From contig NZ_PJBE01000013.1 in the NCBI RefSeq assembly GCF_002836205.1, positions 930,001 to 994,000 of the forward strand: DNA of 64,000 nucleotides. Reading direction: 5' to 3'. A program made the position numbers and the translations under genes. Origin of the DNA: Shewanella sp. Choline-02u-19. Lineage in GTDB: Bacteria > Pseudomonadota > Gammaproteobacteria > Enterobacterales > Shewanellaceae. Positions within the stretch are counted from its first letter, which is position 1. Each line of letters opens with the position of its first letter. Positions 45,807 to 55,965 of the stretch are shown here, in pieces. Below the pieces are notes generated by a model, which saw nothing but the letters and a program-made list of their open reading frames with translations, made no database searches and had not been told where the DNA came from.

Positions 45807-45859
45807 TTGGCTGTTTTATATTTTCAATATACTGATTTTTAATGTTATTATTTAAATTT

Positions 45860-48199
45860 CTAGAGGATCCAGGCGTAACTCATTTTCATGAAATAGGTTT
45901 CTTCAGTTTTCATTAATGAGTCAATAGAATCGTTAGATTTTAAGCCATCAGAGTAGCCTACATAAAATACGCTCTGTGGGTTAAGCTTGTAGCCATAAAG
46001 GATCTCGTTACCCAAGTCTTGCTGCACCTTATTCGGTGAGCTGTATAGGTAAAGGCTCGGATCTCTTTCAATATGGGTGTAAACGCTAGATAGTCGAATA
46101 AAGTTGTGAATATCGATATACCAGCTCAATCTTAGGTCACTTAAATTGGCGGTGAACAAGCGTGCGTCATCCACATCCATGGTGCGGTAGACATGCGACA
46201 CATCGAGTTCTATCGAATCGGTTACATTCCAACTAACGCCTGGATTAAGCAGGAACTTAGTCCCCAATTGGTCATTAGCAAAATCGATACTATCACCGTA
46301 ATCAATGTCCACTTCTAGAAACAATGTGCGAGTGGGTTTCATATTGGCGTAGAACCAGCCCATTGTTTCGTCAAACATCTGGCTGTTATTATTGACCGCT
46401 AGACTGGCGCTATCATGGCGTCTCCCCACACGTTGACGATTCGTTAACCCAAACGCAGTGTAGCTTTGCCATAACCCCTCAAATTCAAGCTTTCCTTCGG
46501 CTTCTTGTTCTAGTTTCTCACCCGCTTGATTATGGCTAATGTCCCAATCTCCACTGAGTCTAATTTTGTTGAAGCTGCTGTCTTGTGGATACCAGGTGTA
46601 GCCCCCCCCAATGACTAATTTACTAAAATCGACTTTTTCAATAAAGCCTAAGTCAGCTCTAAAGTCCTCAGCCACTGACTGATACTGCGCTACAGTGTTC
46701 CAATTGCGGGTTTCATGCTCATACTTTGCTAAATACATATCACCATTAATGGCATCGGCACTATTTGTGCGCAAAACTCGCTCATTAATACCGCAGTCAT
46801 TTAAATCACAATCGGTTTCCGGTAAACAGTCGCTGTTACTGCATAAGGTTTGTGACAACCCCAGTGGATACTGAGTATCAGAAACTACATATTGTCCGGT
46901 AAATGTATCTTGATCTGTGGGCTGGTACTTAACGTCAACACTGGTGACATAGTTATGATAGCTATCACTGGTTTTGGCAGTGACTAAGGCGCCCATTGAC
47001 AGCTCCTTACCGACGTCATAACGGTAACGGCCAGCAAAGTTCTGACTTTTTTCATCAATAGTGGCGATATCAGAGCTTAAGTTGCCTGGTACCAGAAAAT
47101 TAGTGGTGCTGTCGTTGGTCGCCAGTGTGGCAAAGGTATGGTCACCGACTCTACTCGTGAGTTTGAGTCCATAATCGGGGGAGACAATATTGCGGGTATG
47201 CAGCAGGTTTAATTGCGTATCAAAGTAATCTTTATTATCGAGGAAAAAGGCACGCTTCTCTGGATAAAATAGTGCAAAAGTGCTGTTAATATCGAGCTGA
47301 CCAGCATCTGCTTCTACTTGGGAAAAATCAGGGTTTATGGTTGCACTTAATAAGGTACTTGGGGTGATCCCCCAGCGAATATCTAGACTAGGTTCAACGT
47401 TATTTTCACTGTCCCAATCACTATTTAATGCATGTGGACGCTGGCTATTTCGATTAAAAACGACGGATGGAGTGATCTGTAAATCGTTGCCTTGCTCTAG
47501 ATTCGTCATGCCGCTCATCACCCCAAATTGACACAGCTGACAACTGTTGTTTCGGTCAATTTTGTGGCTTGATATTCGATGCTGCTCATTTCGTGGGTAA
47601 AATCTAACCAGTTCGATGCCCCACTTTTTCTGGTCAGTATTATCAAAATTGAGAACTCTAAAGGGCAGTTCAATTTCAACTTGATAGCCGGTTGCTGTTC
47701 GTGTTGCAGCAGAATACCAAATGCCATCCCAAGCATCACTTTCATCTCCGGTGAGTTCATTCTCAATCGAGTCGATTTGCACACCGTAGGCGTTAACAAA
47801 GAACTGATAAGCCAATCGAGCATCATTAAAAGTATCGAGCTTTATACCGACTAAATCATCACCCCAAACATTGTCACGATCACTCAGATTGGCTCTGATC
47901 TGAGAGGGGTTGGAGTCATAGGCAGTAAATGCTAGAAATAGGCTGGTATCGGTTGAGTAGAGCTTAACCTCCGTTTTTACGGGGGCGGTAATGTTTTCCC
48001 CAGGGCTGGTTTCGATTGTTATTTGAGTCGACACCGCATTTTTCCACTGTGGCTCATTAAATTCACCATCTACCTCAATGTTACCAGTGAGCGATGGAAT
48101 TTGAATATTGAATTGACTTTCTTGTCCGGCGTTTGCCTTCAAGGAGCAGATCGAAATAGCGACAAGCAGTGACGTCGCGAAAATAGTGGCTTTATTCAT
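45860..48199 (-). CDS. DUF5916 outer-membrane protein with CBM9-like N-terminal domain
   Basis: 779 aa. Signal peptide about residues 1-24 (ending ANAGQ). Residues about 30-220 form a CBM9/DOMON-like beta-sandwich opened by IEVDGEFNEPQWKNA, with LFLAFTAYDSNPSQIRANLSDRD and WDGIWYSAATRTATGYQVEIELPF. The remainder is strand-rich and looks like a beta-barrel (DUF5916), ending EETYFMKMSYAWIL. Similar proteins are common in Bacteroidetes and marine gammaproteobacteria and may bind carbohydrate or heme-like ligands; the function is unproved. It contains a Cys-rich loop (CSNSDCLPETDCDLNDCG) in the barrel. Confidence 0.85.
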   Translation of the reverse strand: MNKATIFATSLLVAISICSLKANAGQESQFNIQIPSLTGNIEVDGEFNEPQWKNAVSTQITIETSPGENITAPVKTEVKLYSTDTSLFLAFTAYDSNPSQIRANLSDRDNVWGDDLVGIKLDTFNDARLAYQFFVNAYGVQIDSIENELTGDESDAWDGIWYSAATRTATGYQVEIELPFRVLNFDNTDQKKWGIELVRFYPRNEQHRISSHKIDRNNSCQLCQFGVMSGMTNLEQGNDLQITPSVVFNRNSQRPHALNSDWDSENNVEPSLDIRWGITPSTLLSATINPDFSQVEADAGQLDINSTFALFYPEKRAFFLDNKDYFDTQLNLLHTRNIVSPDYGLKLTSRVGDHTFATLATNDSTTNFLVPGNLSSDIATIDEKSQNFAGRYRYDVGKELSMGALVTAKTSDSYHNYVTSVDVKYQPTDQDTFTGQYVVSDTQYPLGLSQTLCSNSDCLPETDCDLNDCGINERVLRTNSADAINGDMYLAKYEHETRNWNTVAQYQSVAEDFRADLGFIEKVDFSKLVIGGGYTWYPQDSSFNKIRLSGDWDISHNQAGEKLEQEAEGKLEFEGLWQSYTAFGLTNRQRVGRRHDSASLAVNNNSQMFDETMGWFYANMKPTRTLFLEVDIDYGDSIDFANDQLGTKFLLNPGVSWNVTDSIELDVSHVYRTMDVDDARLFTANLSDLRLSWYIDIHNFIRLSSVYTHIERDPSLYLYSSPNKVQQDLGNEILYGYKLNPQSVFYVGYSDGLKSNDSIDSLMKTEETYFMKMSYAWIL

Positions 48200-48326
48200 T
48201 TGTTTTTATTATTGAAAGCTAGGCGTTTAGGTGGGTGAATTGTAAAGGAAGTGCGTGTTAAAAAGGTAGGCTATTTGTTACAAATATTGTCTGAGGGTAG
48301 GCAGTTGCTAACATTAGAGTAAACAA

Positions 48327-48358
48327 CCGTTAAGCCATGAATCAACCTGGTTTAACGG
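48327..48358 (-). terminator. Possible terminator of cysZ
   Basis: Arms CCGTTAAGCC and GGTTTAACGG (one G-T pair), 12-nt loop, with the minus-strand tail TTGTTTACT. It starts 24 bp after the cysZ stop. Confidence 0.55.
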
Positions 48359-48382
48359 CGTTAATCGGGTATTTACAGCGAG

Positions 48383-49156
48383 TTACTCTGGTGCGATAGC
48401 GCTGTTTTTGTATGCTTCACGATATTTATCAACCCACATTGAAGTCGCACCACAAATCGCTACTGGCATCACAACGAAGTTGAGGATTGGGATCATCGAA
48501 AACAGAGTGACTGCAGCACCAAAGCTGAAGCTAGTGCCTTTTGTTTGATTAAGGGCAAATTTCATCTCAGGGAAAGGCACTTTATGGTTATCAAAAGGAT
48601 AGTCACAGTATTGAATTGCCATCATCCATGCACTAAAGAGAAACCATAAAACGGGCGCGACTGTTTGACCGACAAAAGGCAGTAAAAACAGCAGCAAAAA
48701 AACAATGGCGCGCGGCAGATAATATTTAAGTTTTATCCATTCTCGACCAAAAATCCGCGGTAAATCTTTGATTAAATCGATTCCCCCCCCAGTATTGAGC
48801 GGCTTGCCCGTTAAGAGCTGTTCTACCTTTTCCGCCAGCAAACCGTTAAACGGAGCCGCTAGCCAGTTCATCACTGAGCTAAACACAAAAGACAACACCA
48901 CTAATAATGTCAGCACTGCTAGTGGCCATAAAAGAAAATTCAACCACGTTAAGTATTCAGGGAGTTGGCCCGTTAGCCAAGCGAATACTTGCTCCAATTG
49001 CCCGAAAGCAAAATAGATCAAGCCTGCAAAGATCACTAAGTTGATAGCAAGCGGGATAAACACAAAGCGCCTTAGTCCGGGTCGTTTAATTAAACTAAAG
49101 CCTTCTAAGAAGTAATTAACACCGCTTTTTTTTGTTACTGGATTGGTTTTATTCAT
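48383..49156 (-). CDS. cysZ: Sulfate transporter CysZ
   Basis: 257 aa; ATG at 49156. It has hydrophobic segments near residues 30-50, 72-95, 145-170 and 205-235, with the family phrases GFSLIKRPGLRRFVFIPLAINLVIF, broken here as GFSLIKRPGLRRF plus PLAINL, and YCDYPFDNHK. CysZ is an inner-membrane channel that brings sulfate in for cysteine synthesis. It is divergent from smc, with 193 bp between them; the cysZ-zipA-ligA neighbourhood is conserved in gammaproteobacteria. Confidence 0.95.
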   Translation of the reverse strand: MNKTNPVTKKSGVNYFLEGFSLIKRPGLRRFVFIPLAINLVIFAGLIYFAFGQLEQVFAWLTGQLPEYLTWLNFLLWPLAVLTLLVVLSFVFSSVMNWLAAPFNGLLAEKVEQLLTGKPLNTGGGIDLIKDLPRIFGREWIKLKYYLPRAIVFLLLFLLPFVGQTVAPVLWFLFSAWMMAIQYCDYPFDNHKVPFPEMKFALNQTKGTSFSFGAAVTLFSMIPILNFVVMPVAICGATSMWVDKYREAYKNSAIAPE

Positions 49157-49349
49157 AGAATTCTTTTTAGCTAAAATTGCGCATTAGCACGATTGTGAGT
49201 CAGTCGGATTTTATCCGCAAGTGAAAAGCCGTTAATCACTGATAAAAAACGTTACAAAATGCTGTTAGCTTTGGTAAAGTTAGCATCGGAATAACCCCAT
49301 CAAACTTAGTCGCTAAATAAATTAGCGTGGAAGTGACCAAAACGGCATC

Positions 49350-52300
49350 ATGAGACTTAAACAGATAAAACTTGCCGGATTCAAGTCATTCGTCGATCCA
49401 ACCAAAATTCCCTTACCAAACCCTTTGAGCGCCATTATTGGTCCAAATGGTTGTGGAAAATCAAATATTATTGACGCTGTGCGCTGGGTGCTGGGTGAAA
49501 GCTCAGCTAAACATCTTCGTGGCGACTCTATGGTTGACGTTATTTTTAACGGTTCAACAGCGAGAAGACCAGTATCAGTCGCCAGTGTAGAGCTATTATT
49601 TGATAATCAAGATAATCGACTTGCTGGGGAATATGCCAGTTATCAAGAGATAGCGATAAAAAGGCAAGTGAGCCGAGATGGCGACTCTAATTATTTTCTA
49701 AATAATCAAAAGTGTCGTCGTAAAGATATTACCGATCTCTTTATGGGGACCGGGCTTGGCCCTCGAAGTTACGCCATTATCGAGCAGGGAACGATTTCTC
49801 GTCTAATTGAGTCCAAGCCGCAAGAGCTTAGGGTATTCATTGAAGAAGCTGCGGGGATCTCTCGCTATAAAGAGCGTCGACGTGAAACTGAAAACCGGAT
49901 CCGACATACTCGAGAAAACCTATCACGGCTGGGCGATATTCGCTCTGAACTGGGTAAGCAATTAGAGAGGCTCGCTGAGCAAGCTCAAACGGCGAAGCAA
50001 TATAGAGAGTTAAAGCAATCTGAACGTCAATGCGAATCTGAGCTGGTGGTATCTCGTTACCATGAGCTTAATCAGCAAATAGAGGGTTTTAACCTTCAGA
50101 TTGGTAAGTTGGAAGTGCAGCAAGCCAGTCTATTAGCAGAGAAACAGACGCTTGAATTGAGTTTGACTGAGTTAAGCTTGCAATTAAGTGAGTTGGACAG
50201 CCGCGAGCATGAGCAAGTTGAAGCCTTTTACTTGTCCAAAACACATATTGCCAAGCTTGAGCAATCGATGAAACATCGTGAGCAGCAAAATGACAGTTTA
50301 AATCAACGACTGCGAGAGATCACAAAGCAAGTAGAGTTACATCAAACCGGACTCCATAGCGACAGTCAAACCCAGACTCAGCTTAAAGAACAACAGCAAC
50401 AATCTCAGCCAGAAATGGAAGGTTTGCAACATCAAGTTGCCAACGAATCAGCTCAATTAGTACAAGCTACTCAACGCAATAGTGAGCTTTCAGAGCAGTT
50501 TCAGTTAGACAGTAGTACAGAGGCTAAAGCGCATTTAGCCGTTGAGATGAATCGAAGTAAACTTAATCACAGTGTCAATGAGTTTGCTCAAAAGCAAAAG
50601 CTCGTCGCTAGGCTGACGGAAAAAGCGCAACAGCTCAACGAAAAGCTTGCTGAGCTTAAGGCTAACGCGTTAACGAGTCAGTGCGATACGCTAATGACAG
50701 AGACCGAAGGTGAACAAGAGGTTTATGACGAGCTGAGTTTCAATATTGAAACTCGTCAAAGCGCAAGCGATGCGCTTAAAATTGAACTTGAATCCGTTAA
50801 AGTCAAATTAGCCGATGAAAAAGGGCGTTTGTCCGTAGTTTCGCAGTTACTGCCTAACGAAAATGACATTGCCTGCACTCAGCTATGGCAAGTTATTGAG
50901 GTGACTCCTGGTTGGGAGCGCTCGGTCGATTTATTACTGTCCAATGTACTTAACTCTCCTGTACTCCTCGACGATGTTACTGAAATAACCACTGGGTTTA
51001 ACGCTAACCCAATGACTAACCATGTGATTAATACACCGGTGAATTTACAACCATGGTTAAGCCAGGTTAAATGGCTAGAAACTAAAGATGAAGCCATACA
51101 GCAACGCACGGTACTCGCTGAACATGAGATGTTTGCTACCGCCGACGGTTATCTTGTTGGGGCTGACTTTATCGTTGAAAAAACGTCGGAGTCAAGCTCG
51201 TTAGTGCAACTTAAGAATGAATACAGCGCACTTATCGAAGCCGTAGACAATACCGAAAACAACTTAAGCTCGTTGACACAAGCACTGTCTAAGCAAGCGC
51301 AAGAGCTAGAACCATTAGTCACAGTTCAGCAGCAAAAACATCAACAGATCCAAGCGCAAAAAGTGATTCTAGCGGGATTGCAGTCGCAAGTGAAAGCGAT
51401 GCAACATGCTATAAATGACACTGATGAGCGGCACAAACAGTTACTGCAAGAGCTGACAGAAACCAGTCAAGAGCAGCAACAGCTATCGACTCAGAAAATG
51501 CAGTTACAACAGGATGCCCTAGCGTTACAACATACTTTTGAGCAAGCTCAAAAAAGAAAGCAGACCGCTGAAACCGACAAACTCGCGGCATCTACGTTGC
51601 TCAATAAACTTAAAGCCTTGCTAAGCAGCTCTGAGCAGTCACTTAAAACGCGACTTAAAACTGAACAAACTACCCAGACTCAACTCGCTTTAATAGGGCA
51701 AAAGGTTAATCACCAGCAGCAACGACTTGAAGAGCTTGAGCACAACGAAAAGCAAGTGCTAGCGCAACTGGGTGATAAAGAGAGTGGTAGCGCCAATCAT
51801 AATACACTTCCAATAAAAACGCAGTTAGCGCAAGCATTGGAAGTTCAACAAGTGAAACAGCAAGCATTGAGTGGTATTAGACAGCAACAGGCAGGCCTTC
51901 AAGAACGGTGCGATAGCGCTGGAGCGAATAAAAAACAACAGCTTGTAAAGATTGAAGACTTGACTCAGAACATGAGCACGTTAAAGTTACGTCGTGAAGG
52001 TTTAAAAGGGCAAATCGACAGCCAGTTCAGCCTAATAAATGAGCAGGGTATCGATGTTGAGCAGGTATTGTTAAAACTCGATGCGAATCGTACCACTTTA
52101 TGGCGTCAAAAAGAGTTAGAACGTTTGCGAGCTCGAATAGTGCACTTAGGGGCGATAAACCTCGCCGCTATTGAAGAGTTTGATCAACAAAACGAGCGTA
52201 AAAGCTATTTAGATAGCCAAGATGAAGACTTAAATTCCGCATTGAGTAGCTTGGAAGAAGCGATTCGGAAAATTGATACCGAAACCAAAAGTAAATTTAA

Positions 52301-52763
52301 AGATACTTTTGAGAAAGTGAATAAAGATTTAGGCATTTTATTTCCAAAAGTATTTGGGGGTGGGAGTGCCTATTTAGCGTTAACGGGTGACGATCTTCTG
52401 GAAACCGGCGTCACGATTATGGCTCGGCCACCGGGTAAAAAGAATAGTACAATCCATCTTCTTTCTGGTGGAGAAAAAGCGTTAACGGCTTTATCATTAG
52501 TTTTTGCTATTTTCAGATTGAATCCAGCACCTTTTTGTATGTTGGACGAAGTTGATGCACCTTTGGATGATGCCAATGTTGAACGATTCTGTCGTTTAGT
52601 AAAAGAGATGTCCCAAAGCGTACAATTTATATATATTAGTCATAACAAGATCACCATGGAATTGGCCGATCAACTTATCGGTGTGACTATGCATGAGCCC
52701 GGCGTTTCGCGCATTGTGGCGGTAGATATCGATGAAGCGGTGGCGTTAGCCGACGCTGGATGA
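49350..52763 (+). CDS. smc: Chromosome segregation ATPase SMC
   Basis: 1137 aa. The Walker A GPNGCGKSN is at residues 31-39; two long coiled-coil arms (about 165-490 and 660-930, rich in Gln, Glu and Leu) flank a hinge at about 500-650. The C-terminal head has the signature HLLSGGEKALTALSLVF and Walker B FCMLDEVDAPLDDAN. SMC works with ScpA/ScpB to compact and separate chromosomes; these partners are not in this window. Having SMC rather than MukB is normal for Shewanella and unlike E. coli. It begins the smc-zipA-ligA transcription group, 23 bp before zipA. Confidence 0.97.
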   Translation: MRLKQIKLAGFKSFVDPTKIPLPNPLSAIIGPNGCGKSNIIDAVRWVLGESSAKHLRGDSMVDVIFNGSTARRPVSVASVELLFDNQDNRLAGEYASYQEIAIKRQVSRDGDSNYFLNNQKCRRKDITDLFMGTGLGPRSYAIIEQGTISRLIESKPQELRVFIEEAAGISRYKERRRETENRIRHTRENLSRLGDIRSELGKQLERLAEQAQTAKQYRELKQSERQCESELVVSRYHELNQQIEGFNLQIGKLEVQQASLLAEKQTLELSLTELSLQLSELDSREHEQVEAFYLSKTHIAKLEQSMKHREQQNDSLNQRLREITKQVELHQTGLHSDSQTQTQLKEQQQQSQPEMEGLQHQVANESAQLVQATQRNSELSEQFQLDSSTEAKAHLAVEMNRSKLNHSVNEFAQKQKLVARLTEKAQQLNEKLAELKANALTSQCDTLMTETEGEQEVYDELSFNIETRQSASDALKIELESVKVKLADEKGRLSVVSQLLPNENDIACTQLWQVIEVTPGWERSVDLLLSNVLNSPVLLDDVTEITTGFNANPMTNHVINTPVNLQPWLSQVKWLETKDEAIQQRTVLAEHEMFATADGYLVGADFIVEKTSESSSLVQLKNEYSALIEAVDNTENNLSSLTQALSKQAQELEPLVTVQQQKHQQIQAQKVILAGLQSQVKAMQHAINDTDERHKQLLQELTETSQEQQQLSTQKMQLQQDALALQHTFEQAQKRKQTAETDKLAASTLLNKLKALLSSSEQSLKTRLKTEQTTQTQLALIGQKVNHQQQRLEELEHNEKQVLAQLGDKESGSANHNTLPIKTQLAQALEVQQVKQQALSGIRQQQAGLQERCDSAGANKKQQLVKIEDLTQNMSTLKLRREGLKGQIDSQFSLINEQGIDVEQVLLKLDANRTTLWRQKELERLRARIVHLGAINLAAIEEFDQQNERKSYLDSQDEDLNSALSSLEEAIRKIDTETKSKFKDTFEKVNKDLGILFPKVFGGGSAYLALTGDDLLETGVTIMARPPGKKNSTIHLLSGGEKALTALSLVFAIFRLNPAPFCMLDEVDAPLDDANVERFCRLVKEMSQSVQFIYISHNKITMELADQLIGVTMHEPGVSRIVAVDIDEAVALADAG

Positions 52764-52786
52764 ACATAGGAATTACAGGGTAACCA

Positions 52787-53716
52787 ATGGAAAATTTGCA
52801 ACTGGTATTGCTTCTTTTAGGGGCGATAGCGATTATTGCCGTACTTGTGCATGGTTTTTGGTCTATAAGAAAGCAACAACCTAAAGGGTTCAAACAAAGC
52901 CCTATGACCGATATCAATCGAGAGCGTAGAGATTCTCAAGGTTTCGATAACGATGGTATCGGCGAAGTGAGGATCATCAAGGCGCAAAGTGATGAATCAA
53001 CGGTCACTGAGCAGAGCATTGAGCCATTAATGGCAGAAGCGGGCGCAACGGCTAATGTCGACACTGTATTTGAATCCAATGTTGATACCGCATTTAGTTT
53101 AACTGAAGCGCCAACTCAAAAAGCCGCTCGCGCAGCAAAAACGACTCGAGTAGAGCCTTCTCTATCAGAAGCTGAACCTGACGTGCTTACGGAAGACACA
53201 CCGATTCAACCGTCATTATTTGGTGCTGACGAATCAATATTAAGCACTGAAGCGGCCCAAGAAAGTTTTGTTGCAGACGAGGTAGAGCAAGAGCAACCTT
53301 TAGGTGAACCACAAGATGTGTTGGTATTACATGTGGTGGCTAAAGAGGGTGAAGAGCTTAACGGTGCAGAATTATTACCTTGCTTACTGACATTGAACTT
53401 TAAATTTGGTGAGATGAATATATTCCATCGCCATGAAGACAATGCTGGGACCGGGAAAGTGTTATTTTCAATGGCTAACATGGTTAAGCCTGGTGTATTT
53501 GACCCCGATAGCATGGAGCAGTTCTCGACCCAAGGCGTAGTGTTGTTTATGACATTACCTTGTCACGGCGACGCACTGAGAAACTTCTCTATTATGCTTA
53601 ACTCAGCTCATCAAATTGCAGATGATCTCAGCGGCATTGTACTTGATGGTGGCCGCGATACGTGGCTCGATAGTACGAAACAGAATTATATTCAACGAAT
53701 TAGAGCGCAGGTTTAA
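52787..53716 (+). CDS. zipA: Cell-division protein ZipA
   Basis: 309 aa. The N-terminal anchor is a single membrane helix (LQLVLLLLGAIAIIAVLVHG, about residues 4-23) with a short basic stretch after it. A long acidic, Ala/Glu-rich linker follows (about 40-165). The C-terminal about 140 residues are the FtsZ-binding ZipA domain (VLVLHVVAKEGEELNGAELL, FNIMLNSAHQIADDL-type helices). ZipA tethers FtsZ filaments to the inner membrane at the septum. It lies between smc and ligA. Confidence 0.95.
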   Translation: MENLQLVLLLLGAIAIIAVLVHGFWSIRKQQPKGFKQSPMTDINRERRDSQGFDNDGIGEVRIIKAQSDESTVTEQSIEPLMAEAGATANVDTVFESNVDTAFSLTEAPTQKAARAAKTTRVEPSLSEAEPDVLTEDTPIQPSLFGADESILSTEAAQESFVADEVEQEQPLGEPQDVLVLHVVAKEGEELNGAELLPCLLTLNFKFGEMNIFHRHEDNAGTGKVLFSMANMVKPGVFDPDSMEQFSTQGVVLFMTLPCHGDALRNFSIMLNSAHQIADDLSGIVLDGGRDTWLDSTKQNYIQRIRAQV

Positions 53717-53750
53717 CGCAGAGCCAACTTATTAGTTAAACCGGTTTTTA

Positions 53751-53772
53751 AAAGGTCGCTTCGGCGGCCTTT
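53751..53772 (+). terminator. Hairpin between zipA and ligA
   Basis: 9-bp stem AAAGGTCGC/GCGGCCTTT with a TTCG tetraloop, one G-T pair, tail GTTATTATG. It may reduce read-through into ligA rather than stop it. Confidence 0.6.
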
Positions 53773-53793
53773 GTTATTATGTGGACAAAATAA

Positions 53794-55800
53794 ATGCAAG
53801 CTATTGAACTAGAAATCGCAGCACTGACTAGCCAACTTAATCAGCACAATTACCATTACTATGTAGATGATAATCCTACTATTCCAGATGCTGAATACGA
53901 TAGATTACTTAGGCGCCTTAACGAACTTGAGATCCAATACCCTGAATTAGCGAGTGCAGCCTCTCCTACACAACGTGTTGGCGGTGAGGCGTTGGCGAAG
54001 TTTGATCAAATAACTCACTTAAAGCCGATGCTGAGTTTAGATAATGTGTTTGATGAAGCTGAATTTAGCGCATTTCATTCCAGAATTGCCGATAAAGTGG
54101 GTACGGACCTTAGTTATTGTTGCGAGCCTAAACTCGACGGTTTAGCGGTGAGTATTGTTTATCGTGATGGCGTATTTGAGCGTGCAGCCACCCGTGGCGA
54201 TGGCCAAACGGGCGAAAATATCACTGAGAATGTACGTACTATAAAGTCGATACCATTAACGCTACGTGGTGATAAATTTCCTCCACTGGTTGAAGTTCGT
54301 GGTGAAGTGATTATGCCGCACCAAGCATTTGATGCACTTAACAAACGCGCATTAGCTAAAGGTGACAAGCTGTTTGTTAACCCTCGTAATGCGGCTGCAG
54401 GGAGTTTGCGTCAGTTAGACAGTAAAATTACAGCCAGTCGTGCCTTAGGTTTTTATGCTTATGCGTTAGGGGTGGTTGAGCCTGAAACGTGGGAGCTTGC
54501 CGACAGTCATTATGGCCAACTTGAACAATTACGCTCTTGGGGCGTGCCAGTCAGTCAAGAAGTTAACGTCTGCGACTCGATTGCCGAGGTGATGGAATAT
54601 TACAATGATATTCAACTGCGTCGCAGTGGCTTAGCGTTTGAAATTGACGGTGTGGTGATTAAAGTTAATCAAATCGCGCATCAGTTGAGCCTTGGCTTTG
54701 TGGCTAAAGCCCCTCGTTGGGCTACCGCGTTTAAGTTTCCGGCACAAGAAGAGATGACGCTGTTAGAGGGCGTTGATTTCCAAGTCGGTCGTACCGGGGC
54801 TGTGACCCCAGTTGCACGTCTTAAACCGGTATTTGTCGGTGGCGTGACCGTCTCAAATGCGACATTGCATAATGCGGATGAAATCGCTCGTCTTGGGGTT
54901 AAAGTGGGCGACACGATTATTATCCGTCGCGCGGGTGATGTAATCCCACAAATCGTTGCCGTGGTGGCTGAAAAACGTCCTGAAAACGCTGAAGCTATTG
55001 AATTTCCCACGCAATGCCCAGTGTGTCAAAGCCTAGTGGAGCGTATTGAAGGTGAGGCGACAGCACGTTGCACTGGTGGACTGTTCTGTGAAGCACAACG
55101 TAAAGAAGCCATTAAACATTTTGCCTCTCGAAAAGCGCTCGATATTGACGGTATGGGTGATAAAGTGGTTGAGCAGCTAATTGATAAGGAGCTAGTCGAA
55201 AGTCCTGCCGATCTGTTTAGGCTGACAGCATCAGCGATGACGATGCTTGAGCGCATGGGGATGAAGTCTGCGACTAAGCTTGTAGCTGCCATCAGTGTGG
55301 CAAAAGAGACCACCTTTTCCCGTTTTTTATATGCATTAGGGATCCGCGAGGTAGGAGAAGCGACGGCAGCAAACCTTGCCGCCTACTTTAAAACATTGGC
55401 TGCGCTTAAGGCCTCTAATGCAGAGGAATTTGTTAAAGTCGATGATGTTGGCACCATTGTCGCAGCACATCTTGAGCACTTTTTTGCACAGCCGCATAAC
55501 CTAGAGGTTATTGATAAACTCATCGAAGCGGGCGTATCTTGGCCAGTGATTGAAGATGTTGCTGACGAGAACTTATCGCTGAAAGGGCAAACATGGGTAT
55601 TAACAGGTACCTTAACGCAGCTTAACCGCAATGATGCGAAGGCACAGCTTCAAGCGTTAGGTGCAAAAGTCGCAGGCAGTGTATCGAAGAATACAGATTG
55701 TTTGGTTGCCGGCGCCGCAGCGGGCTCTAAGTTAACCAAAGCGCAAGAGCTTGGCGTAAAAGTGATTGATGAAGATGCATTGATTGTCATCTTGTCTTAA
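53794..55800 (+). CDS. ligA: NAD-dependent DNA ligase LigA
   Basis: 668 aa, normal length. N-terminal Ia domain has the NAD-binding tyrosines (HNYHYYVDD). The adenylated lysine is Lys113 in CEPKLDGLAVS. The OB fold, then a Cys4 zinc finger (CPVCQ ... CTGGLFC), a helix-hairpin-helix region (about 450-580) and a C-terminal BRCT domain (about 590-668, LKGQTWVLTGTL, GSKLTKAQELGVKVID) complete the standard order. It seals nicks in replication and repair using NAD+. Cotranscription with zipA is likely but may be modulated by the intervening hairpin. Confidence 0.98.
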   Translation: MQAIELEIAALTSQLNQHNYHYYVDDNPTIPDAEYDRLLRRLNELEIQYPELASAASPTQRVGGEALAKFDQITHLKPMLSLDNVFDEAEFSAFHSRIADKVGTDLSYCCEPKLDGLAVSIVYRDGVFERAATRGDGQTGENITENVRTIKSIPLTLRGDKFPPLVEVRGEVIMPHQAFDALNKRALAKGDKLFVNPRNAAAGSLRQLDSKITASRALGFYAYALGVVEPETWELADSHYGQLEQLRSWGVPVSQEVNVCDSIAEVMEYYNDIQLRRSGLAFEIDGVVIKVNQIAHQLSLGFVAKAPRWATAFKFPAQEEMTLLEGVDFQVGRTGAVTPVARLKPVFVGGVTVSNATLHNADEIARLGVKVGDTIIIRRAGDVIPQIVAVVAEKRPENAEAIEFPTQCPVCQSLVERIEGEATARCTGGLFCEAQRKEAIKHFASRKALDIDGMGDKVVEQLIDKELVESPADLFRLTASAMTMLERMGMKSATKLVAAISVAKETTFSRFLYALGIREVGEATAANLAAYFKTLAALKASNAEEFVKVDDVGTIVAAHLEHFFAQPHNLEVIDKLIEAGVSWPVIEDVADENLSLKGQTWVLTGTLTQLNRNDAKAQLQALGAKVAGSVSKNTDCLVAGAAAGSKLTKAQELGVKVIDEDALIVILS

Positions 55801-55817
55801 AAGTTATCATGGTCAAT

Positions 55818-55841
55818 AAAAGCTCCTTTTAAGGAGCTTTT
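55818..55841 (+). terminator. Terminator of ligA
   Basis: 11-bp arms AAAAGCTCCTT and AAGGAGCTTTT with a 2-nt loop, then more T, 17 bp after the stop. Confidence 0.92.
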
Positions 55842-55965
55842 TTGTGTCATAAAACTCAATCATTGAAATTGATAAGTCTGGCACCATATCTACCCTGTTG
55901 ATGGTGACTTTTGCAATGGCAATGTCTTTAGTCTCGACGACGGATTTTGACTCAAAGGAGATGAT